Positions 30,539-43,101 of a DNA stretch of 64,000 nt are shown one piece after another (within the stretch, counting starts at the first letter, position 1; each line of letters begins with the position of its first letter). The notes beneath the pieces were generated by a model that saw only the letters and a program-made list of their open reading frames with translations, did not search any database and was not told the origin of the DNA. Source of the stretch: Vesta saturnalis (lineage: Eukaryota > Arthropoda > Insecta > Coleoptera > Lampyridae); assembly GCA_036346205.1 (NCBI GenBank), contig JARFJB010000111.1, positions 251,001 to 315,000 of the forward strand, in the 5' to 3' direction. Position numbers and translations under genes: made by a program.

Positions 30539-33120
30539 GATAATCAGCATTATGTATCGATAAAAAATTCTTCTCGTTTACTTAGCAACCAAATAAGCCG
30601 ACACAATGGGGCTACATATTTTTGTGATCCATGTATTCATTACTTTAGAACGCAGGAGCAATTAACTCGAGACGACACTCATGACTGTAATATCGTATAC
30701 ACTAAATTACCTGGCATGATGCAAAGAAAAGACAGAACCGGGGAGTTCTATGCGGAAAATATACTTGCGTTTCGAAACTATCAAAAACAGATGTTTCTAT
30801 CGTTCGTGATATACGCAGATTTTGAATCGCTATTAGTACCGGTAAATATGGCTGAACCCGATCCTGAACAACCGTTCACGATAAAAACGTGTAAACATGA
30901 AACGTACTCATTCAGTTATTACGTTGAGTGCGGTGTAAACCATGCGTGGTTCAAATTAGAACATTATAGGGGGGTTAATGCCGCGGAGGTATTTATTACA
31001 CGACTCGAGAGTGATGTGGAACGGATATATAATGAGCATTTGAAAACTGTTGTTCCAATGTTTCTACTAACTGATGAGCAACTGGTGATACATGAACAAA
31101 GCCGTAATTGTTATATATGCGACAAGCTTTTTACGGACGATCTTACAACTTCCAAAGGGCGAGGTCACTGTCATGTCACTGGTATATATCGTGGTGCAGC
31201 ACATTCAAATTGTAATTTAAACTATCAAGTACATACATTTATCCCAGTTTTTTCCATAATCTCAGTAGTTCAGATGCTCACCTGTTCATCAAACAGTTAG
31301 CGAGTGAAACTGAAGAAATTACCGTACTCCTTGTTAATAGTGAGAAATATATAACGTTTGGTGAGCATATTTATGTGGACGAATTCATTAATGGTCGCAG
31401 CTATAGGGAAAGGAAGTACATAAACTAGCAATTCGTCGATAGTTGTAGGTTCATGGCGGCATCCTTAGATACTCTATCTCATAATTTATCAGATGATCAA
31501 TGTAGAGAGGCAAAGAAATATTTTGCTGATGATAATGACTTTAACTTAGTTAGCAAAAAAGGAAATATCTCCTACGAGTACGCGGACAATTTTAATAAAT
31601 TAGACGATGTCACAGTACCTTCCTATTGCAAATTCTACGACAAAATGCGTGATGAAAATATATCCGATGAAGAATACTGTCGCGTACTACTGGTGCGGGA
31701 TCACTTTAAGTGTAATACACTCAGGGATTATGCTGATATACATTTAAAATCAGACGTGTTGCTGTTGGCTGACGTGTCCGAATACATTAGGCGGCTATGT
31801 ATAGACATGTATGGATTAGAGCCAGCGTAGTATGTTACAATACCTGGATTAACGTGGGATGCCATGTTGAAGTGTAGTAAAGTAGAGTTAGAATTATTGA
31901 CTGATATGGAAATGTACCACTTTTTTAAGAAAGATATTCGTGGTGGGGTGAGTACTTGTGTTAAGCGAAGAAGTATTGCTAACAACGAGTTTGTCCCAAA
32001 TTATGACCCTAATGGTCCAAAGGTCTTTTTACAGTACCTAGATGCCACGAATTTATACGGATGGAGTATGCGTCAACACCTACCTCATAATGGGTTAATG
32101 TGGTTAACTAAAGAGGAAATTCAAGACTTTGATGTACTGAAGATTAATGATGGTGCTGATATTGGGTATGTACTATCCATACCACCTACATGATGAACAC
32201 AATGATTATACTTTTTGTCCCGAAATGATCTGCGCACCACATTCCAACGAGGAAAAATTAATTCCTAACTTATGTGATAAGACCAACTATGTTATACATT
32301 ACTGATATTTAAAACAATGTATACAGCATGGGCTAATTGTTACTCATATTCATAGAGTTTTACGATTTAGTCAAAGTCCTTAGCTACTACCATACATAGA
32401 GCTTAATACAACTCTTCGAAATCAAGCCAATAACAAATTCGAAAAGGATTTCTTTAAATGCATGAACAATGGTGTATTTGGTAAAACAATGGAGAATGTC
32501 GACAAAAGAAGAGTAACATAGTTATTAACACATTGGGAAAATAACGGACGTCGCTTGGGTCTAGCACGGTACGTCGCAAAACCGCAATTTAAGAATTTTA
32601 TTCATTTTGCTGATAAATTATTTGTAGTGGAATTGTCCATACAGGTCGTTACTTATAACAAACCCGTATATGTTGGATTTAGTATCTTAGATCTTCCCAA
32701 AATTGTAATGTATCGATTCTTTACGATATCTTGCACAGTCATTACGGTAACAGAATCATTAATTGTCGAGATAACAACTGATGATGTGTATGCCCATATG
32801 CGGCACAATGTTGATGAATATGACACATCCAACTATCAAAGCAGTCTGCATGGTATTACGACGAATACGAATACAGAAGAATGAAAGATGAGTATGCAGG
32901 GAGAGCCATTTAATATTTTTATGCAGCAGGATCAAAATCTTATTGTCTGAAGCTTGCTGATGATCAAGTGGTTGAGAAAGCGAAAGGTGTTAAGAAAATC
33001 TTTATTCAAAAAGTGTTGACGGAGGTAGACTACAAATCTGTAATGTGTAAAATGTTCGTGTTTAGATCAACTTTGCATAATATATACACAGATGTTAAAC
33101 AAAATCGCCTTTAGGTACCA
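30539..33120 (+). pseudogene. polB: Family B DNA polymerase, Polinton copy 2
   Basis: Open from DNQHYVSIKNSSRLLSNQ at 30539 through the exonuclease motif YADFESLL (about 30815) and the endonuclease-VII-like Zn insert (NCYICDKLF, GHCHVTGIYRGAAHSNCNL; 31105-31225). Next come MAASLDTLSHNLSDDQ (31453), YADIHLKSDVLLLADV (31730), motif A YLDATNLYGWSM (32035), motif B FKCMNNGVFGKT (32450-32490) and KPVYVGFSILDLPK (32660-32700). Motif C, normally TDTDS, is VTESL at about 32747, so both catalytic aspartates are gone. Frameshifts and stops (31300, 31425, 31828, 32193, 32305) also break it. The protein would replicate the element using a protein primer. Confidence 0.85.
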
Positions 33121-33480
33121 TTTGTGTAATCCAAATAGTAACTAATAGTTTGGTTACTGATACTTGTTAGTTTTAGATGTGTATATATTATCTCCATAAT
33201 GAAGCTTTGAACATTCATAACCATATATGTTAATATGTATAATATCGACACAACATTCCAGGTCGGCTACTTCATGTAGTAACTTTTTAGTGGAATATAG
33301 ACCAATATTATACCATAATCCATTATCGAGGACATATATACAGAATGTACTCATATTGTGTGATATATAGAAGAAATAAACAAAATATATATTTACAATT
33401 TTTATTAAAAAAAGCTTTACTGCATTACATAAGTATCGTACAGATGGTACACGTTAGACAGAGCGCAATGACTTAATGAT
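33121..33480. other. Non-coding stretch after polB
   Basis: Short minus-strand open frame (33154-33354) has no recognisable motif; nothing else seen. Confidence 0.4.
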
Positions 33481-33834
33481 TTACAACGATAAAGCAAACA
33501 GGTTGCAAAGCAGTTCTATAACGGGTTGTTTAACAAGTTTTCTGATATAATCAGCTGTCTCTCTACCCTTGACGTGGATAGTATCTGTGGGTTGAATCAA
33601 CCAACTTAGAATTCTGTGAAACTGGTGTGGTGGTGTATGAACCTCTTCCTATTTTATACAGTGTTGATGCATTAACCAAGTAGCTTGACGGCGACTCTCC
33701 GCATCTAACGTATACCATGGATACGGCGATTTAAACATGTAGTGGGCTACTTGTGTTCCATTAAAAATTGCGAGTTCCTTCTGTATAAAAGCTTTTGAAA
33801 TTTTAAAGCATTGTACGTGGACTATGACGGGCAT
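33480..33834 (-). pseudogene. Conserved Polinton ORF downstream of the capsid gene
   Basis: Begins MPVIVHVQCFKISKAFIQKE, five bases after the capsid stop, with FNGTQVAHYMFKSPYPWYTL and WLMHQHCIK before a stop at 33649. A shifted continuation reads FHRILSWLIQPTDTIHVKGR and ETADYIRKLVKQPVIELL. This VKG-then-LL pattern recurs, from memory, in Polinton proteins of unknown function. Deleted in copy 1. Confidence 0.45.
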
Positions 33835-33838
33835 CTTA

Positions 33839-34922
33839 TTACAGCTGTATTACTGCTTTGGTTAACACGTTATACGTAACTAAGCGATCGTGGAGTATAA
33901 TACAGTATGCTGTCGTATTCGCGTGTATGTTGACTGCTGTTTTGGATTCTACACGAAGTACGACTGCTTTAGAGTGTAATGCCTCTTTATAATTCGAACA
34001 GTCTACCACTATCAATGGTGCGACTGCGTAAAAAAGATTAGATGTAATGGTTGACCATCTCTTTGATAATAGGACATTTGGAATTTAGCAAACATTTCAT
34101 ACAATGTATCAAAGCAATTATTATAGTAATTTACGTTTAAATTGTCATACGGATAATGATCCGTGTTAAGGAATACCCTAATATTCTTTAGTGCACATTT
34201 ATCGAGTCTGATCATATCTTGAGAAACATTATTTTCTTGCCCCGCTTGAAATCCGATCATAATGTATCTAGGCGTTTCTATACTAGTCGATGTTTTGATT
34301 TTGCGCATGTATGTTTATCTGTTGTGGGAACTGCTGGATATATGTGTGTTTCCCAACTTCTAAATGCTACTGGAGCGTTTAGATTTTGAACAATGCACTT
34401 CGTAACGCCAATTCCTCCGCTAATGCTGGAATGATGTGCGGAACTTTCCAATATATTTTATCTATGTTAACTTTTAGTGCTTCATCTGCAACAATTGAAA
34501 ATTCCGCATCGGTATAAATGTTACTGCGAATTAAAACCAATTCTTGTCTCATGCTCAAAATCACCTTATTATAGTCTTCCGCAAACCCAAGTAGCATTGG
34601 CAAAGTGACCATAACGCATTTGTTAGTGTGCTATTTGAGGTCGGACGTTAATCCAACCTTTGTCACGGAATCTACCACTATTCCATCCATTTCGTATCTA
34701 ATTTCACCGCGCGGTGTTAGAGACGGCACTATCCTCCCGCAGCAATCTTTTCTCTACGTAGACATAACGTTCTGATGGTAAAATGCACATGACTTCCTGA
34801 ATGGGTATTCTGATTTCATCATTGCTTCCAAATCTCGTAGTATATGGTTGATGGGCGTGGAGTTCGGAATTTACTATGACATTAACAACAACAACTTTTT
34901 CGTTTACGTTTAATATACTCAT
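33839..34922 (-). pseudogene. Polinton major capsid protein, copy 2
   Basis: Starts MSILNVNEKVVVVNV at 34922 and ends KAVIQL at 33839, so both termini are present. Blocks are FGSNDEIRIPIQ, PMLLGFAEDYNKVILSMRQE, YWKVPHIIPALAEELALRSA, ETPRYIMIGFQAGQENN, LKNIRVFLNTDHYPYDNLN, FDTLYEMFAKFQMSYYQRDG, PLIVVDCSNYKEAL and TTAYCIILHDRLVTYNV. A deletion of the region after VSNTAR and frameshifts near 34350 and 34040 break it. Double-jelly-roll capsid assignment rests on motif memory. Confidence 0.72.
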
Positions 34923-35073
34923 TGTATTACTATGAAACCAAGACTTTGCAAGTATGCTCTATTCTGCACAATCAATACCTTGAGGGTTGGCCGATTACTA
35001 ACTATCGCATTTCCACACTTCGATCTTTTATAGTTCACCTTGTTGTGGTTACACGCACATGTGTTATACCGCG

Positions 35074-35754
35074 TCACCATCTTTTCTTCAAATGTAATCC
35101 TATCGTTATGACTTCAACGTTGAAATTGACGAGGTCTCCGTCTTGGTCTACTATTTTGTGTTATGGTTGAAATGGTGGATGTGTTTATAGGTAAATAGAT
35201 GACATGTAGAGGAGATTCAATTATTTTGTATCCCGCTGGTACACTGGGAAAAAATTGATGAATAATATGTGATGCCTCTCCATTTTTTAAATTTGCACTT
35301 GTTATATTGCGTTCGATGATTAACGAATTAATCTTAATAATGTTAATAGGATTTTAAGAGGTATGTAATTCATGACCTGTGTAAACTTTTTTGTTAAATC
35401 CCATCATAGGTCCTATAGAATTTTCTACATTAAGGTTAATATCATGTGTTGATTTCATAATCGCTTTCATAGTGTTATTGTTCGCCCGTAAATTAAAAAA
35501 ATTATTCTAAACCTTCTCCGTATCATTTATATGTTTATTCACATCCGCGATTTCGTATGATCCTGGAGATATTGTAATTCTAGTTCCTTCAAATATCAGT
35601 TGGTTATTCTTGGAAGTAATTTTTTGTACAGTATTGAAAGATTCAAAACTAGTCAATCCCATTACATATTCCGACTCATCATCAAGATAAATCGGTGGGC
35701 AAAAGTTGGTGGCAAAATAGTGTTTGCATCGGTAAATGTAAATGTATACGATAT
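35074..35754 (-). pseudogene. Polinton penton / minor capsid protein, copy 2
   Basis: Same blocks as copy 1 at the N-terminal side (CPPIYLDDESEYVMGLTSFE; SPGSYEIADVNKHIND; NSIGPMMGFNKKVYTGHE). Unlike copy 1 it keeps the C-terminal half: IIKINSLIIERNITSANLKN, HIIHQFFPSVPAGYKIIESP, IYLPIN and a frameshifted DQDGDLVNFNVEVITIGLH ending at 35074. The start codon is ATA where copy 1 has ATG. Stops near 35510 and a frameshift make it inactive. Confidence 0.7.
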
Positions 35755-35985
35755 TACAATCAAACAACGACTGCTGAGAATCAAAACGAACCTTTATATA
35801 AAAACGTATTCCGTTCATACACTTTTTCATGTTCAACACAAATTCTAATGATTGAAATTTATATATTAGTCTGCAGTAACACAATCTACAGCCTTAGGCC
35901 ACGACTCTGCACTATAACACATCCACATATTGACTGAACATTTATTATTATTGCTATTCTCGATATTATCAATACCCCCTACTTA

Positions 35986-36533
35986 TTAATTAACGGCCTT
36001 CGCAACTACTACGTCAATATCAATTTTCTCCTTGGCAAACTCTACAATTTCCATAACACATGCTACATTGAGATCAAATATATCTTGTAATGGAACTATT
36101 AACCTGTGAATGTCAACTTCAGGCATTTCCGCTGCCGCATGTATTATTTTATTAAGAATGCAGCAAATTCAATAGTAGGTACTAAATCCAATCGGTAACT
36201 GACTATCTTAAGAAGCCTGCATAACTGTTCTGTAGACTCCCATCCTAAATAGATTTTTGATTCTTCACAATCAGAGACGCGTATAATTTTCTTGTTAAAA
36301 GTTTCATACGATTTCGTTTTCGAACCCATCTTAGTCATGCCCCTTCAGGTGTGTAAAAATAATTTGTAATTATCCCTATTGAATTGGAGTGATAGACCGA
36401 CATTAACATACTTCGATTTACTTTTATTTAAAAAACACTGCAAATTGTTAATTAAAATATCACAACATCCACTTGAATTCATAACACTCACAACTTTCGC
36501 CTTTTCAACCGCTTGACGTAATATGTTCTCCAT
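35986..36533 (-). pseudogene. Conserved Polinton ORF of unknown function, copy 2
   Basis: Begins MENILRQAVEKAKVVSVMN at 36533, retaining the N-terminus lost from copy 1, then KYVNVGLSLQFN. A deletion near 36370 removes the following block (KLGGSKSSG in copy 1). Frameshifted remains include GSKTKSYETFNKK and SKIYLGWESTEQLCRLLKIV. Confidence 0.5.
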
Positions 36534-36589
36534 TACATACAGTAATGGTTTCACATGTACTCTCTATGCATTTATATCCCAATTTCCTC

Positions 36590-36744
36590 ACTATGTCTAC
36601 CGTCAAGGTTCCCAGCTTCACCTTGACCGTCACACTGCACGTTACTTCAGCAATCCTAACGTTTTCAGGCCTTCATTCACGGCGTTTCTGCAAGGTTGGC
36701 GGGATCGCACCAATCTCTTCAAGGATGTCTCCTTCACCTTTCCG
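36590..36744. repeat. 17-bp-period motif array, copy 2, left fragment
   Basis: CAAGGTT-like motifs (36604, 36619 as CACCTTG, 36690, 36719) matching 12481-12610 of copy 1. The array is split here by the Gypsy insertion and resumes at 46184. Confidence 0.6.
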
Positions 36745-38326
36745 TGTTACGGTCCGAAACCGGTTAATTATTTTTTTAAACATTAAAACTTAGTGTCCAC
36801 ACTCACTATATCATCATTAGATTCTGCTATCGTCAATCAATTAATGTATTTTCACTAACCATCATTGAGCTACTATTTTTTCAACATCAATAGTTTTTCT
36901 ACAGTTTTAACTTCGATAGAATATAGTTCGGAAATTGGCCGCAGGTAGGCAGGTAAAAACGAGTGATTTTTGCTTTAACAGCATGACAGTTGAGGGTGAA
37001 AAAAGGAATTAAATTTCGGTTAATTTAAGAAGCATCCCTGGTCTTTGGGGATTAATTATGCTATAAATATAAATTATCCACAACCAGATTTATTGGTGAT
37101 TCATTATTTTTACCTGCTCAACGAGGTGCGTATTACATAACCTCCTACCACGAGGTAACATGTTTTTTTCATTTTTAGCTATCGTTTTTGAGACAATTGA
37201 TTCTCCCATTTTAATTATATAAAGCCGTAGTTCACCGACATATTTTCTACTTTTACATCATTGGAAATATCGTATAATTGATAGAATTGAAAATTGATTA
37301 GTAACCTTCAAAGATCTGTATTCAAACAGGTTTGTTTTAGAAGTAATTTCTTGCCGTTTAGTTATACTATATTTATAGATCGTCAAGTTTGGGTTTGCGA
37401 TTTCCTTTACTTATATTTCCACATATGGAACATAAATTTATTACGAGGAACTTTGGTAATGCTGTCTCGGAAGATTCACCTGAGATAACCGACAGGGAAT
37501 CCAGTCAGGAGACCTCTTAACCAAAACCGGCACGGGTTGACCCTATGATAGCCACTCGCTTTCCGGTTATGTATAGTTTTACGTATCTTTAAAGTATTTT
37601 GATTATTATTGCCTTATGTGTACTTTGATGTTTCAATTGTATTAATTAGGATTTAATGCTTACTGAAAGGTGCCCACTGGTAGATTTTCATTTTCATTGC
37701 ACCTATATTAATGACCTTGACAAAATAATAGATAGAAATTTAATACCGAGTAACCAGTCATATGGTTGAAATGTTACCTTACTTATCACAGGCCTAACTG
37801 TTCTATTGGGTTATAGAAGAGTATTTTTAGAGATCCATAACAGAAATTCAAATTACAAATGTTTCTTAATGTAATGAATTAATTATGACAAATAGCTGAA
37901 TATTTCTTTTACTAAATAAGGGGGACTTTCCAATTTGATTAAATGTATGAGTTATTATGACTCGAGTATAAAACAAGTACTTGGTTAAATACTTCAGGGT
38001 CAGTTTTAAGCAAATTCAATCATAAGTTTTGTGTTGTAACCCTTATTGGTAATTCCATCATTACAAATGCTGATTATGTCTTTAGTGTGTGCCAAAGAAT
38101 ACTTATGTTTAGGAAAATAAGGGAAACCTTATTTGAATTATTATTAGAATTATTAATTTGAGCTTATTAAAATTGATTTACGTACTAATAAAAACAACTT
38201 ATTTTATCGTCTTCAAGACGATTGGCGCCCTCTCTTTTATTCTTTATTCTGTTAAATCCTTCCCCACGACTTGCCTCCGCAATACTAAGAGCTAGCCGAA
38301 GAGCCTTGTACCCTAGGTAGGTAGCA
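36745..38326 (+). repeat. 5' LTR of the Gypsy element
   Basis: TG...CA ends. A TATA box candidate (tatataaa) lies at about 37216. A short frame (37294-37488), identical in the 3' LTR, has no recognised meaning. Confidence 0.93.
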
Positions 38327-38331
38327 AGAAA

Positions 38332-38349
38332 TGGCGCCCAACGTGGGGC
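38332..38349 (+). promoter_or_regulatory. tRNA primer-binding site
   Basis: TGGCGCCCAACGTGGGGC begins five bases after the 5' LTR. The TGGCGCC start fits a tRNA 3' end ending CCA and is the usual position of a retrotransposon PBS. Confidence 0.8.
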
Positions 38350-38458
38350 TCGATTTAACAGAAATGTTCGTATTTGCATTACTTATATGAAATAGTAATC
38401 TTTGGTACACTAGTGTTAGACATTGTTATAGATATAATTATATTTAAATTTTTGCATC

Positions 38459-39939
38459 ATGAATGTACAGGCCTTACGAACAGATGAACTAACTTCTGAA
38501 TTGCAATTTAGAAATGTTGACACAGTAGGGTTGACTGTGGATCGAAAACGTAAACTTCTTCGTACTAAAATTGCTATGGAACGTGCAAACCCTTCATTAT
38601 TATCATCTTATTTACCTATTGATTACGATATTCCTAAAGAACTTGAAGAATGCTCTTTAAAATTAGAAGAACTCCGTATCTTGGTCGAATCTTTTATTGC
38701 GAATCCATCTGAATCAGAACATATCCGTTTAATCTCTCGTTTGACACATTTATTAACACGTTTAAATCTATTACGACCAGAGGGCGACTTACTTCCTCGT
38801 TTGCAGCTTCTTATTTCAGAATGTTTAGAGATTACTGAGCGAGTGAGTGAGTTTCATGAATCTCTTCATTTACAAGAGCATTGTGAGGTGAAATTCCTTT
38901 AGAAAATTTAGGGTATATTCAAAACCAACCAGTTGCTAATTCCACTACTCAACCACGAGTATCTTTTAGTGAAACTCTTCCTGCTGCAGGTGTTAACGGT
39001 GACGATAATATGACTACTTTACAGGAACATTTTAAACAGCTGCGTTATAGCAATTCTTTAGTGGATTCTCCACATACTTCTAGTACCAAATCAGTACCAG
39101 TTTTTAAATGGGGTCTCACCTTCACTGGGGACGACTTTAGTACGAGTATTTGTCCTTTTCTTCAACGTGTAGAGGAGCTACGTGTTGCTCGTCATGTTTC
39201 CACTGCAGACTTATTTGCGAGTGCTGTAGATCTCTTTTCTGGTAGAGGTTTGGTATGGTTTCGGTCTATTCGTTCTGAAGTCTCGAGTTGGGAGGAGTTG
39301 GTTCAGCGACTTAGATATGACTTTTTACCTAGTGATTATGATGAACAATTGTGGGAACAAATTAAACAACGTAAACAGGGTGCTTCAGAGAAAGCATGCT
39401 TGTACATTGCTTCTATGATGAATTTATTTGGCCGCTTAAATGAATCTCCTTCTGGGGAACGACGTTTAAAATCTATTGTAAGGAATCTACAACCATTCTT
39501 CGCTACTTCCTTAGCGTTAACTGAAATTAACAGCATTGATCATTTACGACAATTATGCAAAAGCCTAGAAGAAACTAAACTTTGGAATTCTCGCTTTAAT
39601 GAAAATTCGCTTCCTAGTTTACCTTTATCTATTGAACCTGAATTACTAAATCCTCAAGTTTCTCGCCAAGTGAAAGTTGTTAACAGCCTCCAGAAAACCA
39701 AAAATTCTACAATTGTTTCCCATCTAAAACGTTCTACTTCCAATAATAGGGCCAAACCTACAACCAAATGTTACAACTGTGAAAGATTAGGTCATACTTT
39801 CCATACATGTGCAGAAACGATTAAAATTTTCTGTTTTGTATGTGGTCATCCTGAAGTTACTTACTCAACTTGTCCTAAGTGCTCTCCAAAAAACGAAGTT
39901 CAACGGGAAGACGCTTCAGCCTGTCCTCCTCGTGTTTAA
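38459..39939 (+). pseudogene. gag: Gypsy gag, with one frameshift
   Basis: From ATG 38459 (MNVQALRTDELTSELQFRN) to a frameshift at about 38885; the second frame continues EIPLENLGYIQNQ, then MTTLQEHFKQLRYSN. The retrotransposon gag domain has FKWGLTFTGDDFSTSICPFL, RVEELRVARHVSTADLFASA, GLVWFRSIRSEVSSWEELVQ and FLPSDYDEQLWEQIKQRKQG. It ends in zinc knuckles CYNCERLGHTFHTC and CFVCGHPEVTYSTCPKC. It forms the particle core and binds RNA. The shift could be a sequencing error, since the LTRs are nearly identical. Confidence 0.9.
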
Positions 39940-42240
39940 AACTTTCTAAGGCTGATCCTGAGTGGCAATCATAGCTTATTAATGTTAAAAATTTTTATAA
40001 ACCTTCTAATGATGTTGCGAGTAATCTTAATTCTATGCCACCTGATAATCGACCTTATGTCACTGTTTGTATTAAAGGAACTCCTTTTAATGCTCTTTTG
40101 GATTCTGGTGCTAGTATATCGATCCTGGGTACTGAGGCACATTTCCTAATTAAACTTCTTCGTCTACCAATTATTCACGATCGGGATTTGACTGTTCGTG
40201 CTGCAGATGGTAACTTTCTTAAAGTCATTGGCCTAGTGGATTTACCCCTAACCATTGATACTGTCAGTAGGACACTACGTGTACTTGTTACTCCTAGTGT
40301 AACCCATTGCTTAACATTAGGAATTGACGCTTGCCGAATTTTTGGATTGAAGGTAAACTTTAATACCGACTCTTTTTCTGTGCAAGAAGTGTTTTCTGTT
40401 TCATCACTTCGCAGTTTTGACGAGTTGGATGCTCAACAACGATTAGCTCTAGATGAGGTTATATCTTCATTCGGTGAATTGGCACATGAACGGTTGACAC
40501 GCACTAATAAGGCTGTGCATGTTATTGACACAGGTGATGCGGAACCTATTAAACAGAGGTATTTTCCTTTATCTCCTGCTATGCAAAAATTTGCAGATAG
40601 GGAACTTGATTCAATGCTAGAAGCCGGCATAGTCCGACCTTCTAATTCTCCATGGTCCTCACCCATGTTGTTGGTAAAAAAAGGAGATACCCAGGATTAC
40701 CGCCTTTGCTTCGATGGTCGGAAGTTAAACAAAGTTACTAGAAAGGATGCCTATCCTCTTCCATATCTTTCGGATATCTTGGATAAACTCCGAGATGCGC
40801 GTTACCTCTCTTCTATTGATTTGCGAAAAGCGTTTTGGCAAATACCACTTTCGCCAAGCTCCTGCGAAAGGACTGCTTTTACCGTTCCTCGCAGAGGTCT
40901 TTTTGAATACACTGTCATGCCTTTTGGAATCGCCAATGCCCCGGCCACGCAACAGAGGATGATGGATAACATTTTTGGGTCATTATTAGGGGAGAAACTG
41001 TTTGTTTATCTTGACGACGTGGTCCTGGTCTCTTCTTCCTTTAAGGAACACCTGGACTTACTAAAAATCGTTCAACAACGCCTTAAAGACGCTAATCTCA
41101 CAATTAATTTGGAGAAAAGTAAATTTTGCAGACCTAGCTTATCTTACTTAGGTTACATTGTTGACCGAACTGGATTACATACAGATCCTGAAAAGATCGC
41201 TGCTATTCGTGACTTTCCACGTCCCACTACCACTACAGAAATTAAACGATTCCTAGGCTTAGCCGGTTGGTTTCGCCGTTTCGTGCCGAACTTCTCTACA
41301 CTTTCTGCTCCTATAACTGAACTTATCAAAGGTCGATCTCGTAAACAGCCTACTACTTGGTCCTCTGAGGCCGAAAACTCCTTCACCTTATTAAAGGAAT
41401 CCCTTACATCTGCACCTGTACTTGCTAGCCCCGATTTTTCTCTACCATTCAACATCCAATGCGATGCTTCTGACGTTGGTGTTGGTTGTGTTTTGATACA
41501 AGGGTTAGGTGACGATGAACGAGTAATTGCCTACGCTTCTCGGACCCTCAGCAAACCCGAACGTAATTATAGTGCTACTGAAAAAGAGTGCCCTGCCGTC
41601 ATTTTTGGTATTGAAAAGTTCAGACCTTATGTGGAAGGGACCGAATTTACCGTTACAACGGATCATTATAGTCTTCTATGGTTGATGAGCATGAAAGACC
41701 CCACTGGTCGATTAGCACGATGGAGTCTTCGCCTTTCTCAATATAACTTTGTTATTGTCCACCGCAAGGGCAAATTCAATATAGTACCTGATGCTCTTTC
41801 GAGATCACCTCTTAATGTTTGTTTCTTGGAACTTCTTTCTGGCGATTTTGATCATTGGTATCAGAAAATGTTAAAACAAGTTTCTTCTGTTCCTAATTCC
41901 TATCCTGACTGGACGTGTAAAGATGGACTACTATTTAAATTAATTCCTAATGAACATGGTATTACTTCCAATTTAGTGGAGTGGAAGCAAGTTATTCCAC
42001 GTCCTAAACGTTCTGAACTTATCAAACAGTTTCATGACGAACCTACTTCTGCGCATCTTGGAACTTTCAAAACTTATTCTAAATTAAAAGAACTTTATTA
42101 TTGGCCAAAGATGAGGTTCGATGTCGCAAATTATGTACGACGATGTAACGTTTGTTTGGCAAATAAAGCTTGTCAAGGCGGGCGCTATGGCCTCATGGGG
42201 AAATCAAAAAAAGATGAGGTATCCCTTTCAATGCATTTCT
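39940..42240 (+). CDS. pol: Gypsy pol, protease-RT-RNase H and integrase N-terminus
   Basis: The pol frame overlaps the end of gag with a TAG at 39972-39974 before LINVKNFYKPSNDV. From 40035 it is open: protease FNALLDSGASISILG (40090); RT with RLCFDGRKLNKVT, FWQIPLSP, MPFGIANAPATQQRMM and catalytic YLDDVVLVS (41007); and RNase H CDASDVGVGCVLIQ (41460) with TTDHYSLLWLM. Then the integrase HHCC zinc domain (HDEPTSAHLGTFKTYSKL, CNVCLANKA; 42035-42165). At the seven-A run near 42207 the frame shifts relative to the integrase core. Confidence 0.92.
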
Positions 42241-43101
42241 GTGGACATTATGGGCCCTTTTCCACGATCTACTCATGGAAATACCATGCTTATTGCTGTC
42301 TGCGATTGGGTAACCAAATTCGTTTTATTGAAACCTGTTTCTCGCGCTACTGCTAGAAGTGTTGCTTCCTTTTTGGAAAATGAAGTTTTCCTCCTTTTTG
42401 GTGTGCCACAAATCATCATGGCAGATAATGGGCCGCAATTTATCAGCTCTACTTTTAGGAAATTGGTTAATCAGTACAAAGTGCCTCATGTTTGGTACAA
42501 TGCTGCGTATCACCCACAAGTAAATTTTGTAGAACGAGTTAACCGTGTTATTGGTACCGCGATCCGTTCCTACATTGCCGATAATCATCGAAGTTGGGAC
42601 GAGCATATTCACAAAATAGCACATGCATTGAGAAATTCAGTACATGAAGTTACTGGTCATACTCCTTCCTTTCTAACCTTTGGTAGAACTACCCCTAATT
42701 CGGGAGAATATTATTCTCGTTTTAAACAACTCACTGAGAACGAATTAAACTTAGACACACGTGAACAACTTGCTAAGGATGTTAACCATTTATCTGAAAT
42801 TCATCGCGACGTCGGTAACAGACTTAAAAAAGCTTACGATGTTAGTTCTAAACGTTACAATCTGAGGAAACGTACGGTTCACTTTAAACCTCATGATGTA
42901 GTATGGAAGCGAAATTTTGTTCTATCGGATGCTGGTCGACAATTTAGTAGCAAACTAGCTCCTAAGTATGTTCGTTGTGTTGTAAAAGAAATTACTGGAC
43001 CTTTGACTTACCGATTAGTTAACGAGAAAGGTAAAGACGTTGGTGTGTGGCATGTCAAGGATCTTAAGCCGCATCCTCCTTTAGACGTTAACGAATCCTA
43101 A
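42121..43101 (+). CDS. pol: Gypsy integrase core and C-terminal domain
   Basis: Continues pol in the +1 frame. Core motifs are CISVDIMGPFPRST (first D), FGVPQIIMADNGPQF (second D) and YHPQVNFVERVNR (E), so D,D-35-E is intact. The C-terminal part has KRYNLRKRTVHFKPHDVVWK and LAPKYVRCVVKEITGPLTYR, the GPY-type module of Gypsy integrases. It ends at 43101. Real protein would be one Pol polyprotein. Confidence 0.92.
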   Translation: MSQIMYDDVTFVWQIKLVKAGAMASWGNQKKMRYPFQCISVDIMGPFPRSTHGNTMLIAVCDWVTKFVLLKPVSRATARSVASFLENEVFLLFGVPQIIMADNGPQFISSTFRKLVNQYKVPHVWYNAAYHPQVNFVERVNRVIGTAIRSYIADNHRSWDEHIHKIAHALRNSVHEVTGHTPSFLTFGRTTPNSGEYYSRFKQLTENELNLDTREQLAKDVNHLSEIHRDVGNRLKKAYDVSSKRYNLRKRTVHFKPHDVVWKRNFVLSDAGRQFSSKLAPKYVRCVVKEITGPLTYRLVNEKGKDVGVWHVKDLKPHPPLDVNES

